A stretch of 19,634 nucleotides of DNA from Ramicandelaber brevisporus (GCA_025201865.1 MU602667.1:102835-122468); one strand, 5' to 3'; numbered from the stretch's first letter, positions 7,606-16,251 are shown. The notes: generated from the sequence alone by a model not told the origin. Translations and numbers: made by a program.

Positions 7606-8154
7606 ATGAGACTCTTGGTTCACAATATGATGACTTGTCGGGTGAAAACCTGCAAGGATCCATCTCTTAGCTTCCCACTGAGGTTCGAGGATGTTGAGCT
7701 CGAGCAGGATTCAGCGATCGATGCCGAAAACACAGCCGAGATCGAGATGGCTGACGGTGAAGACAGCGAGCCAAAGAATAAGAAGAAGGCATCGGCTGCT
7801 GACAGTGATGATGAAGAGGACGAGGACGAGGAAGACGACGAGGAAGACAGCGATGTTGATCCAGAGGAACAGCAGGAGACTCTCGAGCGCGGATTGCTGC
7901 TCATTAAGCGGATGTTGCCTCGCTTGAGCTATCCAGCAATCCTCAAGACTGCGACCCAGCTGGGTATGGCCGAGGGTTTGCCAACCGATTTGCCCGCCAA
8001 TGCTGAGAAAAACGAGGAATTGATGAAGCGATTGCGGAATTTGCTCGTATTGACTGAGGTGACGTCTGGCAAGATGGTGTGCGATGGCTGCGGACGCGTC
8101 TATCCAATTGTTGATGGCATTCCAAACATGCTTCTCAGCGAAACTGAAATTTAA
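7606..8154 (+). CDS. TRM112: Trm112, zinc-binding methyltransferase activator
   Basis: Protein of 182 aa. Trm112 is the obligate small partner of several SAM-dependent methyltransferases acting on tRNA, 18S rRNA and release factor eRF1 (in yeast Trm9, Trm11, Bud23 and Mtq2). The N-terminus MRLLVHNMMTC matches the family's first strand. Cys11 and Cys16 plus Cys159 and Cys162 correspond to the four zinc ligands of yeast Trm112, and the C-terminus ends in the hallmark strand GIPNMLLSE. The helical middle (about 92-155, ending before the second Cys pair) includes a segment like the yeast W-P-A-V-L-T-V-A-A-E-L-G helix. Family members are usually about 120-135 aa. The extra length is an insert at about residues 33-88 between the N-terminal zinc segment and the helices, with about half its residues Asp/Glu. 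The gene converges on the F-box gene with a 198-bp gap. Confidence 0.9.
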   Translation: MRLLVHNMMTCRVKTCKDPSLSFPLRFEDVELEQDSAIDAENTAEIEMADGEDSEPKNKKKASAADSDDEEDEDEEDDEEDSDVDPEEQQETLERGLLLIKRMLPRLSYPAILKTATQLGMAEGLPTDLPANAEKNEELMKRLRNLLVLTEVTSGKMVCDGCGRVYPIVDGIPNMLLSETEI

Positions 8155-8352
8155 ACGTCTCAAATTTGCATTTGAATTATAGCCAGTAATCATTATGTTG
8201 ATGTACTTTGATTGAAGAGAGTCGATAGCGACTTGTACTAGAGATGGTCTTTTGTTTGTTTGAAAAGTCATCCTTTCTTTGTTGAAGTTAACACTCGTGT
8301 AAGTAATGGACTTCAAATTTACGTGTTTAAATGAGATGCTGTGGTTTAGCAA

Positions 8353-9858
8353 TTACGAGTAAAAGTGAACAACGATATTAGTGTACTCATCCTTCAACTG
8401 CTGGCTAGCAATGTCATCTTCGCTTCCACCTTTGAGTATTTTCAAATTCGGGAACATTCCAATAAGCATCTTGGCGGTGTCTGCGTTGAACCTATTCAAA
8501 CCAAGCTGAATGTCCAAAGTACGAACTGAAGGGTTAGCATGACCACGTCCAATACTCAACACACTCTCTTGAAAACAGCTTTCATATAACTCAATTGATT
8601 CCAGGTTGGGAGCGCCATGGAGAATAAAGTTGAGAATTGACAGCGGAATAAAGTTTTGGCGCTCTCTCAAAAATGGCAAGAAGATAAAACTCTTAAGCTG
8701 AGCGAACTGTAGCTGTGGCTGATGGTCAACATCGCATTCAAGTCGAACCCTGTCATCAATCTCTAGGTGCTGTAGATGCGGCAAATATTCGGCAAGTTGG
8801 TTAACATTTAGAACATTGCCATCACCTTTTACAACCAATCGTTTTAAATTGGGTACACGCCTGGCAATTGTAGCAAATGCAAGAGGAGAGTCAGAGTCAT
8901 CGAAGACTAGTTCAGAAATCAACGGCCAGTTGTAACCAAACGCCTCCACAACCCATTGCTTGTTAGGAGACAGAAGGCATCTGATATGCAAAGTGTGTAG
9001 TGCTGGGAACCTATCGGGAATGAGAGCATTGGCACCAACCAAATCATCTTCATTGTGGCCCATACATCTGAGATCCAATTTCACTAGTCGCGGGAAGGAA
9101 ATGCCAGGATTGCTAGGGAGACAGTTTAATCCAAACATTGAAATATACAAATTGAGCTCGGTAAGCATCTCTACAAGCTTTGGAAAATATTGCAGAGGGA
9201 CAGAAGGCATTGCACGAGAAGTAATCATGAACGAATGCTGCGATGTATCAACAATCGGAGCTATAATCTCGTCAATAACTGCTGTATGTTCGCGCTTCTC
9301 CGCGAAAATGTCCCAATTAACCGCAACAGGATGGCCCAGTCGTCCCACACGTTGCGCGAGTTCCACACCCTTGGCCGCAGCAAATTTGGTCCATCCGTAC
9401 CATGGCAGGTTCAAGTGCAATCGGCGCAGATTGTTCAATTCGACACCTTCAAAGATGTTATAACTTCGATAAGTAAGGTATAGAGTGAGGTCAATCACAT
9501 TGGGCATTTGAATCACACCAAGACGATAGTGCTTTTCACGAAGTATAACAGTTGCAAACCGCACAAGGTGTCCGTACGTTTTCCAAGCCGAAGCTGGTAT
9601 GCGTTTGGCCAACTTGTCATTCAGGTAAAGACTGCGCCAGACAGCTCGCGCGAATGCACCGTGGAACTGGCTGTTGACGGTTAGCAGTGACGCAGCTTTT
9701 CGACAAGGAAAATACATGGCGATCTCTTCGAGAAGATCGTATGGCAACACAAACAGTCTGCCATCGGCTCTGGGCCGTTGACTTGAAGGAGCTACAAAGA
9801 TGCGCGTAAAGGAGTGCCGGCTACCCTGGCTTTCCGCCGTGATCTTCTCGAGTGGCAT
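8353..9858 (-). CDS. F-box protein with leucine-rich-repeat-like C-terminus
   Basis: Protein of 501 aa. Residues about 33-80 (LFVLPYDLLEEIAMYF and following) have the pattern of an F-box: an L-P-x-x-L/I start, an amphipathic helix, then a conserved hydrophobic core with VNSQFHGAFARAVWRSLYL. The remainder contains irregular repeats with L-x-x-L-x-L spacing (LNNLRRLHLNLPW, FPRLVKLDLRCMG, VPNLKRLVVKGDG, LPHLQHLEIDD, APNLESIELYE, FPNLKILKGG), as in degenerate LRR domains of F-box proteins. Such proteins act as substrate receptors of SCF ubiquitin ligases through Skp1. No substrate can be inferred. The start ATG at 9858 is clear, and the F-box sits only about 30 residues inside it. Lineage-specific expansion of such genes is common in some fungi. 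The identification is at family level only. Confidence 0.75.
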   Translation of the reverse strand: MPLEKITAESQGSRHSFTRIFVAPSSQRPRADGRLFVLPYDLLEEIAMYFPCRKAASLLTVNSQFHGAFARAVWRSLYLNDKLAKRIPASAWKTYGHLVRFATVILREKHYRLGVIQMPNVIDLTLYLTYRSYNIFEGVELNNLRRLHLNLPWYGWTKFAAAKGVELAQRVGRLGHPVAVNWDIFAEKREHTAVIDEIIAPIVDTSQHSFMITSRAMPSVPLQYFPKLVEMLTELNLYISMFGLNCLPSNPGISFPRLVKLDLRCMGHNEDDLVGANALIPDRFPALHTLHIRCLLSPNKQWVVEAFGYNWPLISELVFDDSDSPLAFATIARRVPNLKRLVVKGDGNVLNVNQLAEYLPHLQHLEIDDRVRLECDVDHQPQLQFAQLKSFIFLPFLRERQNFIPLSILNFILHGAPNLESIELYESCFQESVLSIGRGHANPSVRTLDIQLGLNRFNADTAKMLIGMFPNLKILKGGSEDDIASQQLKDEYTNIVVHFYS

Positions 9859-10085
9859 GCTTTGAGTTGAAAGTGGTCAGAAGAAGAAGGCAGAGTGGTA
9901 GGATTTCGTGGCTTGGAGAGTTCCTGAGTGAATCACAGTCGACATTTATATCACCGCCATAACATATAGCTTATTGGAACCACAGAGGGCGGCTCTTTCC
10001 AATGACTGCCATACCATCAGAATCCGTGGAAGAGATTACAAACAAATGAGACTAAGGGGCTAATGAAAAGGACTATCACGCAAAT
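9859..10085. promoter_or_regulatory. Divergent promoter region, F-box / C2H2 genes
   Basis: A 227-bp gap between two head-to-head start codons. A TATATC-like and an ATATAG segment occur near 9948-9970 in the middle. Such a short gap implies shared or overlapping promoters. No defined factor site is recognised. Confidence 0.5.
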
Positions 10086-10769
10086 ATGAAACACACACGA
10101 AAAAACTCTTATACTTGTTCCACTTCTGCCGCAAAAACGAGAGTGGCACTCATGACGGCAGCTTCCCGCACAGCGACGACTATGGTTCGGCAAACTGCCA
10201 CCACATCCACTACACAACTCAATACAGTGTCGACAGCCGTTGACTCTGAACACGTCAGCAAAGACACCAATGTCGCTGTTTCGGTTGTTGGCAAGCGTCG
10301 CTACAAACGGAGAGGCAAGTTGAAATGTGGAAGACTTCCAGGGCAAAAGCCCGTGCACATTCCACTCTGCCCAAAGCACTGTCGACAATGCAATAAGGGA
10401 TTCAAATTTTTGTCGGAAATAGTACAACACCTCAACTGCAAGAAACACTTGAAGGCAAGCGAGATCGACGCGAATAAGGTGGACGAAGCACGCTTCAACA
10501 AGCAGGCTGGGTGGTTTGATGAGAACCATCAGTTGAAAAAGGATTACATGAATCAGTCTGCGACACCTGATGACATCAACAGCTATAGTGCCGGAAGCGA
10601 GGATTGTCCTGACTGTTTGGAGTTGCGTGACTGTACTAAATCAGATTGCAGCAACCACGTTCGTGTACCAAAAGCATCCCCATCTTCGAAGCGTCGCCGG
10701 ATGAACGAACCTATTCCAATAGATGTCAATTTACAAAATGAAGACAGCAATCGTAAAGCCGGAGCTTAG
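10086..10769 (+). CDS. Basic protein with one C2H2 zinc finger
   Basis: Protein of 227 aa that I do not recognise as a named orthologue. It has a Ser/Thr-rich N-terminus (1-65), a basic stretch (70-82, KRRYKRRGKLK), and one C2H2 finger with Cys99, Cys102, His115 and His121 (C-x2-C-x12-H-x5-H), resembling RNA- or DNA-binding fingers. A second Cys/His cluster follows (Cys174, Cys177, Cys183, Cys188, His191), then a KRRR motif near the C-terminus (about 203-206) that may be a nuclear localisation signal. Alternative starts at Met23 or Met33 would leave all these elements intact. A nuclear nucleic-acid-binding role is inferred from composition only. Confidence 0.72.
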   Translation: MKHTRKNSYTCSTSAAKTRVALMTAASRTATTMVRQTATTSTTQLNTVSTAVDSEHVSKDTNVAVSVVGKRRYKRRGKLKCGRLPGQKPVHIPLCPKHCRQCNKGFKFLSEIVQHLNCKKHLKASEIDANKVDEARFNKQAGWFDENHQLKKDYMNQSATPDDINSYSAGSEDCPDCLELRDCTKSDCSNHVRVPKASPSSKRRRMNEPIPIDVNLQNEDSNRKAGA

Positions 10770-10996
10770 CACTGCTACCCGGATTGTTTTAATGCAATGC
10801 AAGTGAAGTTGGGCTTTAAATTCGATTTGATTGATTTTGCGTGTCGTTGTATTTGTGTTGTGGTTGTTGTGTTTTTTTGGCAAAAAATCGATGATTGAAA
10901 TAGCGCTCTTCCTAGATCTGTTGAGTGTTTGCTTTCAGATCGACACGAAGTTCGTTTTTGAAGAAAAAATAAGAATAAGAATAACACACATAGAAT

Positions 10997-12199
10997 ATGA
11001 GCGCAAGTGGTTTCTTCGGGTTGAAGATCAGTCCTTCAACGACCTACTCCCATGTGGTTGATATCCCAATTCACATCACCCAGGCCTGCTTCGGCGAGGA
11101 CGTTGAGACTTCCGAGAAGCGCACTGTCATTTACGCGGTTGTCAACAAGCACGAGGTTGCAATCTGCACTCTTGTTCCAGGTCAGCAAGAGTCCATTAAG
11201 CTCGACATTGTATTCTCCGAGGGTGAGGAGGTTAGCTTCAAGAGCTCTGGCAAGTCAGCTGTGTACATTTCTGGCAACTACATTATCGACTTGGATGAAG
11301 AGTCAATGGAGGGCTATGACGGCGAGGAGTATGATGAGGAGGACGAGGATGGCCTTGAGTGGGACAGTGATGATGAGGATTTGGATATGAGCGATGATGA
11401 CTCGGAAATTGATTCTGACGAAGAGTTGCTTGTGACTGGTCGCATCAAGGAGCTGAAGGACAAGGCTGCTGCCGACGAGGACTCTGATGAAGATGATGAG
11501 GACTTCAGCGGCTCTGATTTTGAGGAAGATATTGACATGTCAGATGCCGAGGCTGACGGTGAGGATCCAGAGGCTGATAAGAAGCTTGAGGAGATCGCCA
11601 ACAAGAAGCTGGAAGAGCTTGAGGAGGTGCGGAAGCGCAAGGCCACAGAGTCCCCAGCAAAGAAGACTGCTGAGACTCCATCCAAGGCTGACAAGAAGCA
11701 GCAGCAGCAGCAGCAGCAGCAAAATAAGAAGCAGAAGACCAACAATGGCGAGCCTGCATCTCCATCCACTCCAAAGGATGCCAAGAAGGACCAGGCCAAG
11801 GATGCCAAGTCACCAGCATCGGAGCAAAAGAAGAAGGACGAGACTCCATCCAAGAAGACTCTGGCCGGCGGTCTCGTTGTTGAGGAGCGCAAGGCTGGTA
11901 CCGGCAAGGCTGCTGGCAAGGGCGACCGCATTGGCATGTACTACGTTGGTAGACTGAAGACCAACGGAAAGGTGTTCGACAAGTGCACTGGAGGTAAGCC
12001 ATTCTGGTTCTCACTTGGCAAGGGCGAGGTCATCAAAGGATGGGACCAGGGCATTGCTGGTATGAAGGTTGGTGGTGAGCGCAGACTGACGATTCCAGCT
12101 CCACTCGCCTACGGCAGACAGGGTGCTCCACCAGATATTCCAGGCAACGCCACCTTGGAATTCGACGTCAAGATGATTGAGATCAAGTCTAAGCACTAA
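10997..12199 (+). CDS. Nuclear FKBP-type prolyl isomerase, Fpr3/Fpr4-like
   Basis: Protein of 400 aa. It matches the nucleolar FKBP architecture: an N-terminal nucleoplasmin-like domain (1-98, starting [11 protein letters not shown]), a long acidic region (101-192), a Lys-rich segment (200-288) with a run of eight Gln (235-242), and a C-terminal FKBP domain (290-398). FKBP active-site residues by FKBP12 numbering are present: Tyr26 (Y316), Phe36-Asp37 (F327-D328), Phe46 (F336), Val55-Ile56 (V345-I346), Trp59 (W349), Tyr82 (Y372) and Phe99 (F389), so catalysis and FK506/rapamycin binding should be intact. In yeast this family acts as a histone chaperone and proline isomerase on histone tails and in the nucleolus. 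C-rich third codon positions suggest good expression. No intron is present. The duplicate pair Fpr3/Fpr4 is yeast-specific, so I give no single symbol. Confidence 0.93.
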   Translation: MSASGFFGLKISPSTTYSHVVDIPIHITQACFGEDVETSEKRTVIYAVVNKHEVAICTLVPGQQESIKLDIVFSEGEEVSFKSSGKSAVYISGNYIIDLDEESMEGYDGEEYDEEDEDGLEWDSDDEDLDMSDDDSEIDSDEELLVTGRIKELKDKAAADEDSDEDDEDFSGSDFEEDIDMSDAEADGEDPEADKKLEEIANKKLEELEEVRKRKATESPAKKTAETPSKADKKQQQQQQQQNKKQKTNNGEPASPSTPKDAKKDQAKDAKSPASEQKKKDETPSKKTLAGGLVVEERKAGTGKAAGKGDRIGMYYVGRLKTNGKVFDKCTGGKPFWFSLGKGEVIKGWDQGIAGMKVGGERRLTIPAPLAYGRQGAPPDIPGNATLEFDVKMIEIKSKH

Positions 12200-13001
12200 G
12201 TTTAGATTGTCAACTTGAATATCGGACCTGCTCGCCTGGGTCCATAAAAAAAAACAAGCTCGCTAAAGTGAGTAAAATGCAAAATTAACAATTAAAAGCC
12301 TTTTAATGGCCTCCGCCCCATTTCTCAAATTTAACAACCAGCAAGATGCGGCGATAGCGACATCCAAGAATATTTAGAATTTCCTTATTCATCATTGCCA
12401 TTTTCATTCCTTCATGCCGTAATTAAAGCCACATTCGAAGCAAGTGATGTAGAGCAGCTCGGCTTGGCATCGGCAAATGCGGTGATTGGAGCGCGGTGCT
12501 CAGACTGCTGCTCATCATACGGACGATGGCGGAGGCAATCGAGAAGCCCCCGGCGCATCTGTTGGCCAAGAGAAAAACATCCGTTGGCCAGCTTCGAAAA
12601 TGGAGTCGGGGAGAAGTGCACTCAGCGCGCGTGCTAGCACCCGTTCCGTTCATGGCTTGGTTCCGCTCACGCACGCGCGCTGCTTCTGCCGCTCCTGCCT
12701 TTTTCTGCCTGTGCCTGTGTCCCCGCTGTCTTCCGCGGAACACGCATGTCTGCGCTTAATAGCCACAAACACCCTGCTTCTGGCCTTCCGATCTCTTGTG
12801 CGCCTCTTCCTTCTTCGCACCCTTCCCCACACACACGCACACGCACACGCATACACACTCACACACACGCGCGCGCGCCTCTTTCTTCCATGCTTGATCC
12901 ACGATACACAAGCGCGTCACTTTTCCGAAACACCCTTCCCTGCTATTCACGCCTGCGCTTCCTTCTTTTCCTTCGTTCGCATCTCAATTGGCTTGGCCTT
13001 T
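12200..13001. other. FKBP 3' UTR and GC-rich upstream region of the orphan gene
   Basis: The first 200 bp are AT-rich 3' UTR, with an A-run at 12246-12254. From about 12480 the base composition turns GC-rich. Short open frames occur here, including one with an ATG at 12526, but they run into low-complexity His/Thr or Cys-rich translations. None connects by a good splice site to the downstream gene, so no gene is called. Confidence 0.55.
12828..12878. repeat. CA/CG dinucleotide microsatellite
   Basis: A run of alternating CA and GC dinucleotides ending in a (GC)n block. Alternating purine-pyrimidine sequence of this kind has Z-DNA potential. It lies about 250 bp upstream of the orphan gene's ATG. 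Confidence 0.85.
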
Positions 13002-13126
13002 GTAAGCAGAAGCGATACACCACCGCTGCAACACACCGCCGCAGCACACCGCCGCAGCATACCACCACAGCATACCACTATAGCACACCACTACAGCACA
13101 CTCGCCACGCACGCTAACAACTGCAG
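13002..13126 (+). other. Predicted 5'-leader intron of the orphan gene
   Basis: A GTAAGC donor at 13002, a CTAAC branch-point-like motif at 13114-13118 and a CTGCAG acceptor ending at 13126 make a 125-nt GT-AG intron. It would end five bases before the ATG at 13132. The donor and branch motif fit fungal consensus. A splice here that joins a coding exon would attach only low-complexity His/Thr-rich sequence, so a non-coding leader exon is preferred. Confidence 0.4.
13029..13100. repeat. 13-bp minisatellite, about 5.5 copies
   Basis: Units begin at 13029, 13042, 13055, 13068, 13081 and 13094 (partial), with consensus CAGCAYACCRCYR. Neighbouring units are more alike than distant ones, as expected from stepwise tandem duplication. 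The whole array lies inside the predicted leader intron. Confidence 0.85.
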
Positions 13127-13131
13127 CAACC

Positions 13132-14280
13132 ATGCCGCCGCGCGCCGAGGGAAACTCGTTCCACCTGACTCTGTACAGCCTGCTGGCACGGTGGATGCCA
13201 ACAACCATCTTCTTCAGCGTCAGCGGCCGCTTCATCCTCATACCCGACATTGACAAGCTCGATTCCGCGCTGTCGGCCGCCGCCGCTGCGTCCACGGCAC
13301 CGCCGCACTCTGCACCCACCCACACTCCGTCGTTCCAAGACCAGCAGCAAGCCTTTGCCCCGGATGCTCGATTCACAGCCTCTGGTGCGCAAGACGCCGC
13401 CTCGACACCCTATCTGATCCCCATTCCAGCCTCGCCGAGGGCTGGCTATGGAGGCCGCGTGCTGTCGATGGGCTCGTACAGCTCGATGCGGCGGCAGCTG
13501 TGCGCGTACAACTTCTACGCCGTCGAGCCGCAGACAATATCGCAGAGCGAGCTGCCCGAAGGCGTCGTGCTCAACTCCAAGTCGCGCGTGTGGTTCCACG
13601 CTCATTTCTATCGCGGCGCAACATCCTGGCACAACGTCCCGCGCATCGCCTGCCCAAAGAAGAGGTCTGTGCGAGCATCGCCGCCGGTATCGCCGCCGCC
13701 ATCGTCATCGCTATCATCATCGTCGTCGTCGTCGTCGTCGTTGTTGCTGTTATCATCGGCGGCAGCAACAGCGGCAGCAGCAGCAACAGCAACAGCGGCA
13801 TCCTCGTCTTCATCAACAACATCGTCATCTTCACTCCCATTCCCATTCATATCGGTAGCAGCAGCAACGCCAGCTGAATCTCCGACCACACGCTCGGCTG
13901 CTAGTGCAACGCCGAGCATCACCACGCCAACATCCTCGCCGACAGCGACGGCCAGCATCGATCCTGCTGGCGATCCAAGGATATTCGCGAGGAAGTCGAC
14001 GCTGACGTATCGCGATGCCATCGACGAGATTGAGCGTGTAGCCAGACTCTCCACCGCCGACTCGCCGCCGATCGCCACGGCTCCAGCCACAGCTCCAGCC
14101 ACGGGCAGCGAGCTGACGCCATGGCCGCCGAGCATTCTTGCACTGCCTGCGCCTGCAGTGCCTGCAGTGCCTGCAGTGCCGGCAGCAGCACGCATTCCGG
14201 TCCAGCCGGCGCCAAAGCGAGTCAACCGGCTGAGCCTGTCTTTCCTGCTAAACTCCCCGCCGCGGTCTTTCCCCTATTGA
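13132..14280 (+). CDS. GC-rich Ser/Ala/Pro-rich protein of unknown function
   Basis: Protein of 382 aa, not recognised. The ATG sits in a good context (GCAACCATGC). Residues 1-45 are hydrophobic-aromatic (FHLTLYSLLARW, TTIFFSVSGRFILIPDI) and look folded. Residues 100-170 form another ordered-looking segment (QLCAYNFYAVEP, SRVWFHAHFYRG, SWHNVPR). Residues 180-290 are Ser, Ala and Thr runs from triplet repeats. A short charged helix (RKSTLTYRDAIDEIERVARL) follows at about 287-307, then a Pro/Ala-rich tail with AVPAVPAVP repeats. Third codon positions are mostly G or C in the non-repetitive parts, well above the neighbouring genes. Alternative frames over the triplet repeats are also open (see findings), so the middle of the model is the least certain part. 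A competing minus-strand frame exists but lacks the ordered ends. Confidence 0.6.
   Translation: MPPRAEGNSFHLTLYSLLARWMPTTIFFSVSGRFILIPDIDKLDSALSAAAAASTAPPHSAPTHTPSFQDQQQAFAPDARFTASGAQDAASTPYLIPIPASPRAGYGGRVLSMGSYSSMRRQLCAYNFYAVEPQTISQSELPEGVVLNSKSRVWFHAHFYRGATSWHNVPRIACPKKRSVRASPPVSPPPSSSLSSSSSSSSSLLLLSSAAATAAAAATATAASSSSSTTSSSSLPFPFISVAAATPAESPTTRSAASATPSITTPTSSPTATASIDPAGDPRIFARKSTLTYRDAIDEIERVARLSTADSPPIATAPATAPATGSELTPWPPSILALPAPAVPAVPAVPAAARIPVQPAPKRVNRLSLSFLLNSPPRSFPY
13677..13860. repeat. Triplet-repeat tract (TCG/TCA/GCA type)
   Basis: Imperfect runs of TCG, TCA, CAG/GCA and AAC triplets. In the annotated frame they give Ser and Ala runs, in the next frame Ile/Val runs then Gly/Ser/Asn, and on the opposite strand Asp runs. 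The tract is the likely source of the overlapping long open frames here. Confidence 0.8.
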
Positions 14281-14627
14281 TGCTCCTTTGCAATTGAATG
14301 TGTTCTTTGACGTCTCTTTGACAGAGTTACAAAAGCTAAGCATTTGCATTCTTCATACTTCGCGAAAGATACCCCACAGATATCACTATTCCATAAAATG
14401 ACTACTCTTTTTTAAAAAAAAAAAAACCACAAATGAACAGAAGAGCAATGTGATAAATGAAGACTATGAGTGTCAAAAAAATGAATCAGAATTGAGAATT
14501 GAGAATTGAGAATAGAAAAAAAATATGAAAAATGGTGGATTGCACTATAAAACAAACACGAAGAATGGTAACGACGATGTGGTGATGAAGAAGATGATGA
14601 CAATAAGATGATGACAATAAGATTATA
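14281..14627. other. Convergent 3' intergenic region with short repeats
   Basis: This is the gap between the stop of the plus-strand orphan and the stop of the minus-strand ADF-H/PH gene. It contains an A/T homopolymer at 14409-14426, three AATTGAG copies at about 14490-14510, and a 14-bp direct repeat (AAGATGATGACAAT) near 14590-14620. No gene is seen. Confidence 0.65.
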
Positions 14628-16069
14628 TTAAGCAACTGGAGAGCGTGCGCCAAGAATGTCGGACATGATCTGCTGTTTCATGACTGCAGTATCAAAGTAC
14701 ATGTAATAAGGAGCGTTTTCTAAACCCGAAACCACCAACTGAATGCTATTTGGCATAAGGACCTCCTCTTGGGCATCCTCAACATTGCCAATGACTTCGC
14801 TCAAGTCGATAGCAGTTGAGGGCGAAGCGGATGTCTCATTCAAATACAGATAGAGTACATTGCCACGGCGAGTAAACCAGCGACGTTTCCAGAGATGACC
14901 TGCATTTCCACCCTGGATCGTCAAGTATCCAGTCTCAACTACTGAATGTCCCGTTTGTTCTTCTTTGCTAACCTGTGCACGCAACATGGCTCTCTTTTCA
15001 GTTTCACGCTGTACTTTGGCTTCGACAATTTCAGACATTGTTGGTGATTTGATAGCGGATGGTTCGCGCTGTTTGTCTTCGTCGTCGTCTTCGTCTTCGT
15101 GCTGCTCGTCTTCGCCTGAGGTGGGCTGAATTGCAGGCACAGGGGTTGTGGGAGTAACTGATGTCTGCACAGCCGAGATGGGTTCGGTTGACAATGTCAC
15201 GTACACCTCGCTGGCGATTGGCATCACAGGCGAGTCCAGTTCAGCCGCGCCATCATCTTCATCATAGCCATCTTCGATTGGTGGAGAATCTTGGTTGCCA
15301 CTCGAGATGGCTGCTGCTGAATCGTGTGGTGTTGCTGGCGATACGTACTGTGAAATAGCAGCAGCAACATTGTCCACAGCTGGCATGTGATCGTCACCAA
15401 GAGCCACCATTGAGACTGGCGTCAAGCTACCAGCGCCTGCACCAGAGCTGCTATTGCCACTGTTGACTGTAACAATAACTGGAGATTTACGCTGATTCGC
15501 GACTTCAGCATCTTTCGAAATTGGTTCAGCCAGCTTCCCTTCAGTAATGTCTGCAGCCTTCTCGATAATCATTGAATAGCGAATGCCATGCTGCTCAAAC
15601 ACTTTAACAATTTCTCTGAAATGCACACGAGCATGAGCGCGACGAACGCCAGACACATGCTCGAGATTGATGTGGGCAAACAATACTGGGTACTGATTGT
15701 GAACAAGAGCAATGCCAAACGAGATCACATCATCACTAAAGTGAGTAACCATCTCGGGAATGCCACCGGAGCCCCACGCGGTGGCTGTTATGGCAGGACG
15801 AGTTGGCGTTGGTGGTTCAGCATACCCGAGTCGCATCCTGTAGTTATTTTTGAGTGAAAAAAAACAAAGAGTGACGTCAGTGAAGCAGAGTGCACAACGA
15901 TGAGAGCAAATTTTGTCAGTATTCTGCAGTGTGCTTGCCAAAGAAACTGTTGTACTCTGCAGTAAATGGAAGGGAGACATTGAAGCAGAACGTACCAGTT
16001 AGCTTCTCGACCGTCTGCAACATGCGAGAACACGGGCAGAACGTTTGGTGCAAGTTCGAGACTATTCAT
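14628..16069 (-). CDS. Coactosin-like ADF-H domain plus PH domain protein (two exons)
   Basis: The spliced model joins exon 1 (15996-16069) to exon 2 (14628-15837) across intron 15838-15995, giving 427 aa (1284 nt including stop). The junction makes a TG|G Trp codon. Residues 1 to about 118 then read as a full ADF-H/coactosin fold: an LAPNVLPVFSHVADGREANW start (cf. coactosin A-Y-N-L-V-R-D-D-G-S-x-x-x-W), a HFSDDVISFGIALV strand, then FAHINLEHVSGVRRA, matching coactosin F-A-L-I-T-W-x-x-x-x-V-S-G-L-Q-R-A. Residues 120-320 are a disordered, acidic, Ser/Pro/Thr-rich linker. A PH domain spans about 324-420 (GYLTIQ, WKRRWFTRRGNVLYLYL, final helix MKQQIMSDIL). The usual C-terminal helix Trp of PH domains is not evident. 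ADF-H domains bind actin and PH domains often bind phosphoinositides, so an actin-membrane adaptor is inferred. It is divergent from the Ras-like gene. I recall no named orthologue with this architecture. Confidence 0.82.
15838..15995 (-). other. Intron of the ADF-H/PH gene (158 nt, phase 2)
   Basis: On the minus strand the donor is TG|GTACGT at 15995 and the acceptor CTACAG|G ends at 15838, preceded by an AATAAC branch-like motif and a T-run. It is supported by restoration of the conserved ADF-H N-terminal strand and frame on joining. It is the only intron in the window that I consider well supported. Confidence 0.82.
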
Positions 16070-16111
16070 CTTGTGCTGTTTCTTGTGCTGTTTCTTGTTT
16101 TATTTCTGAGT

Positions 16112-16251
16112 TGAACTGAGCTGAACTGAACTGAACTGTGGAACGCGTCTTCTTTTCAATAGAGAGCGTTTCGCTTAAAAGTACAAGGTCTAGCTGTGGC
16201 TGATATCCAGCTGTGATTATATGTATATGTATATGTATATGTGCGCGCGCG
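16112..16251. repeat. Simple repeats: GAACT pentamers and ATATGT hexamers
   Basis: GAACT/GAGCT pentamers at about 16112-16137 lie just upstream of the ADF-H/PH start codon. Four ATATGT units at about 16219-16242 are followed by an alternating GC run to 16251. The sequence between them is non-repetitive. Confidence 0.75.

Noticed and set aside
12434-12500. tRNA-like sequence (TAGAGCAGCTCGG)
   Set aside because: No cloverleaf, no B-box GGTTCGA at the right distance and no acceptor stem.
12486-13253. Plus-strand ORFs upstream of the orphan gene (including ATG at 12526)
   Set aside because: Translations are low-complexity His/Thr/Arg from CA repeats, and no good donor links them in frame to the downstream gene.
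13608-14225. Minus-strand 205-aa ORF with Asp run over the orphan gene
   Set aside because: It is explained by the triplet repeats and shares third positions with the plus frame; it has no ordered-looking segments, unlike the plus-strand product.
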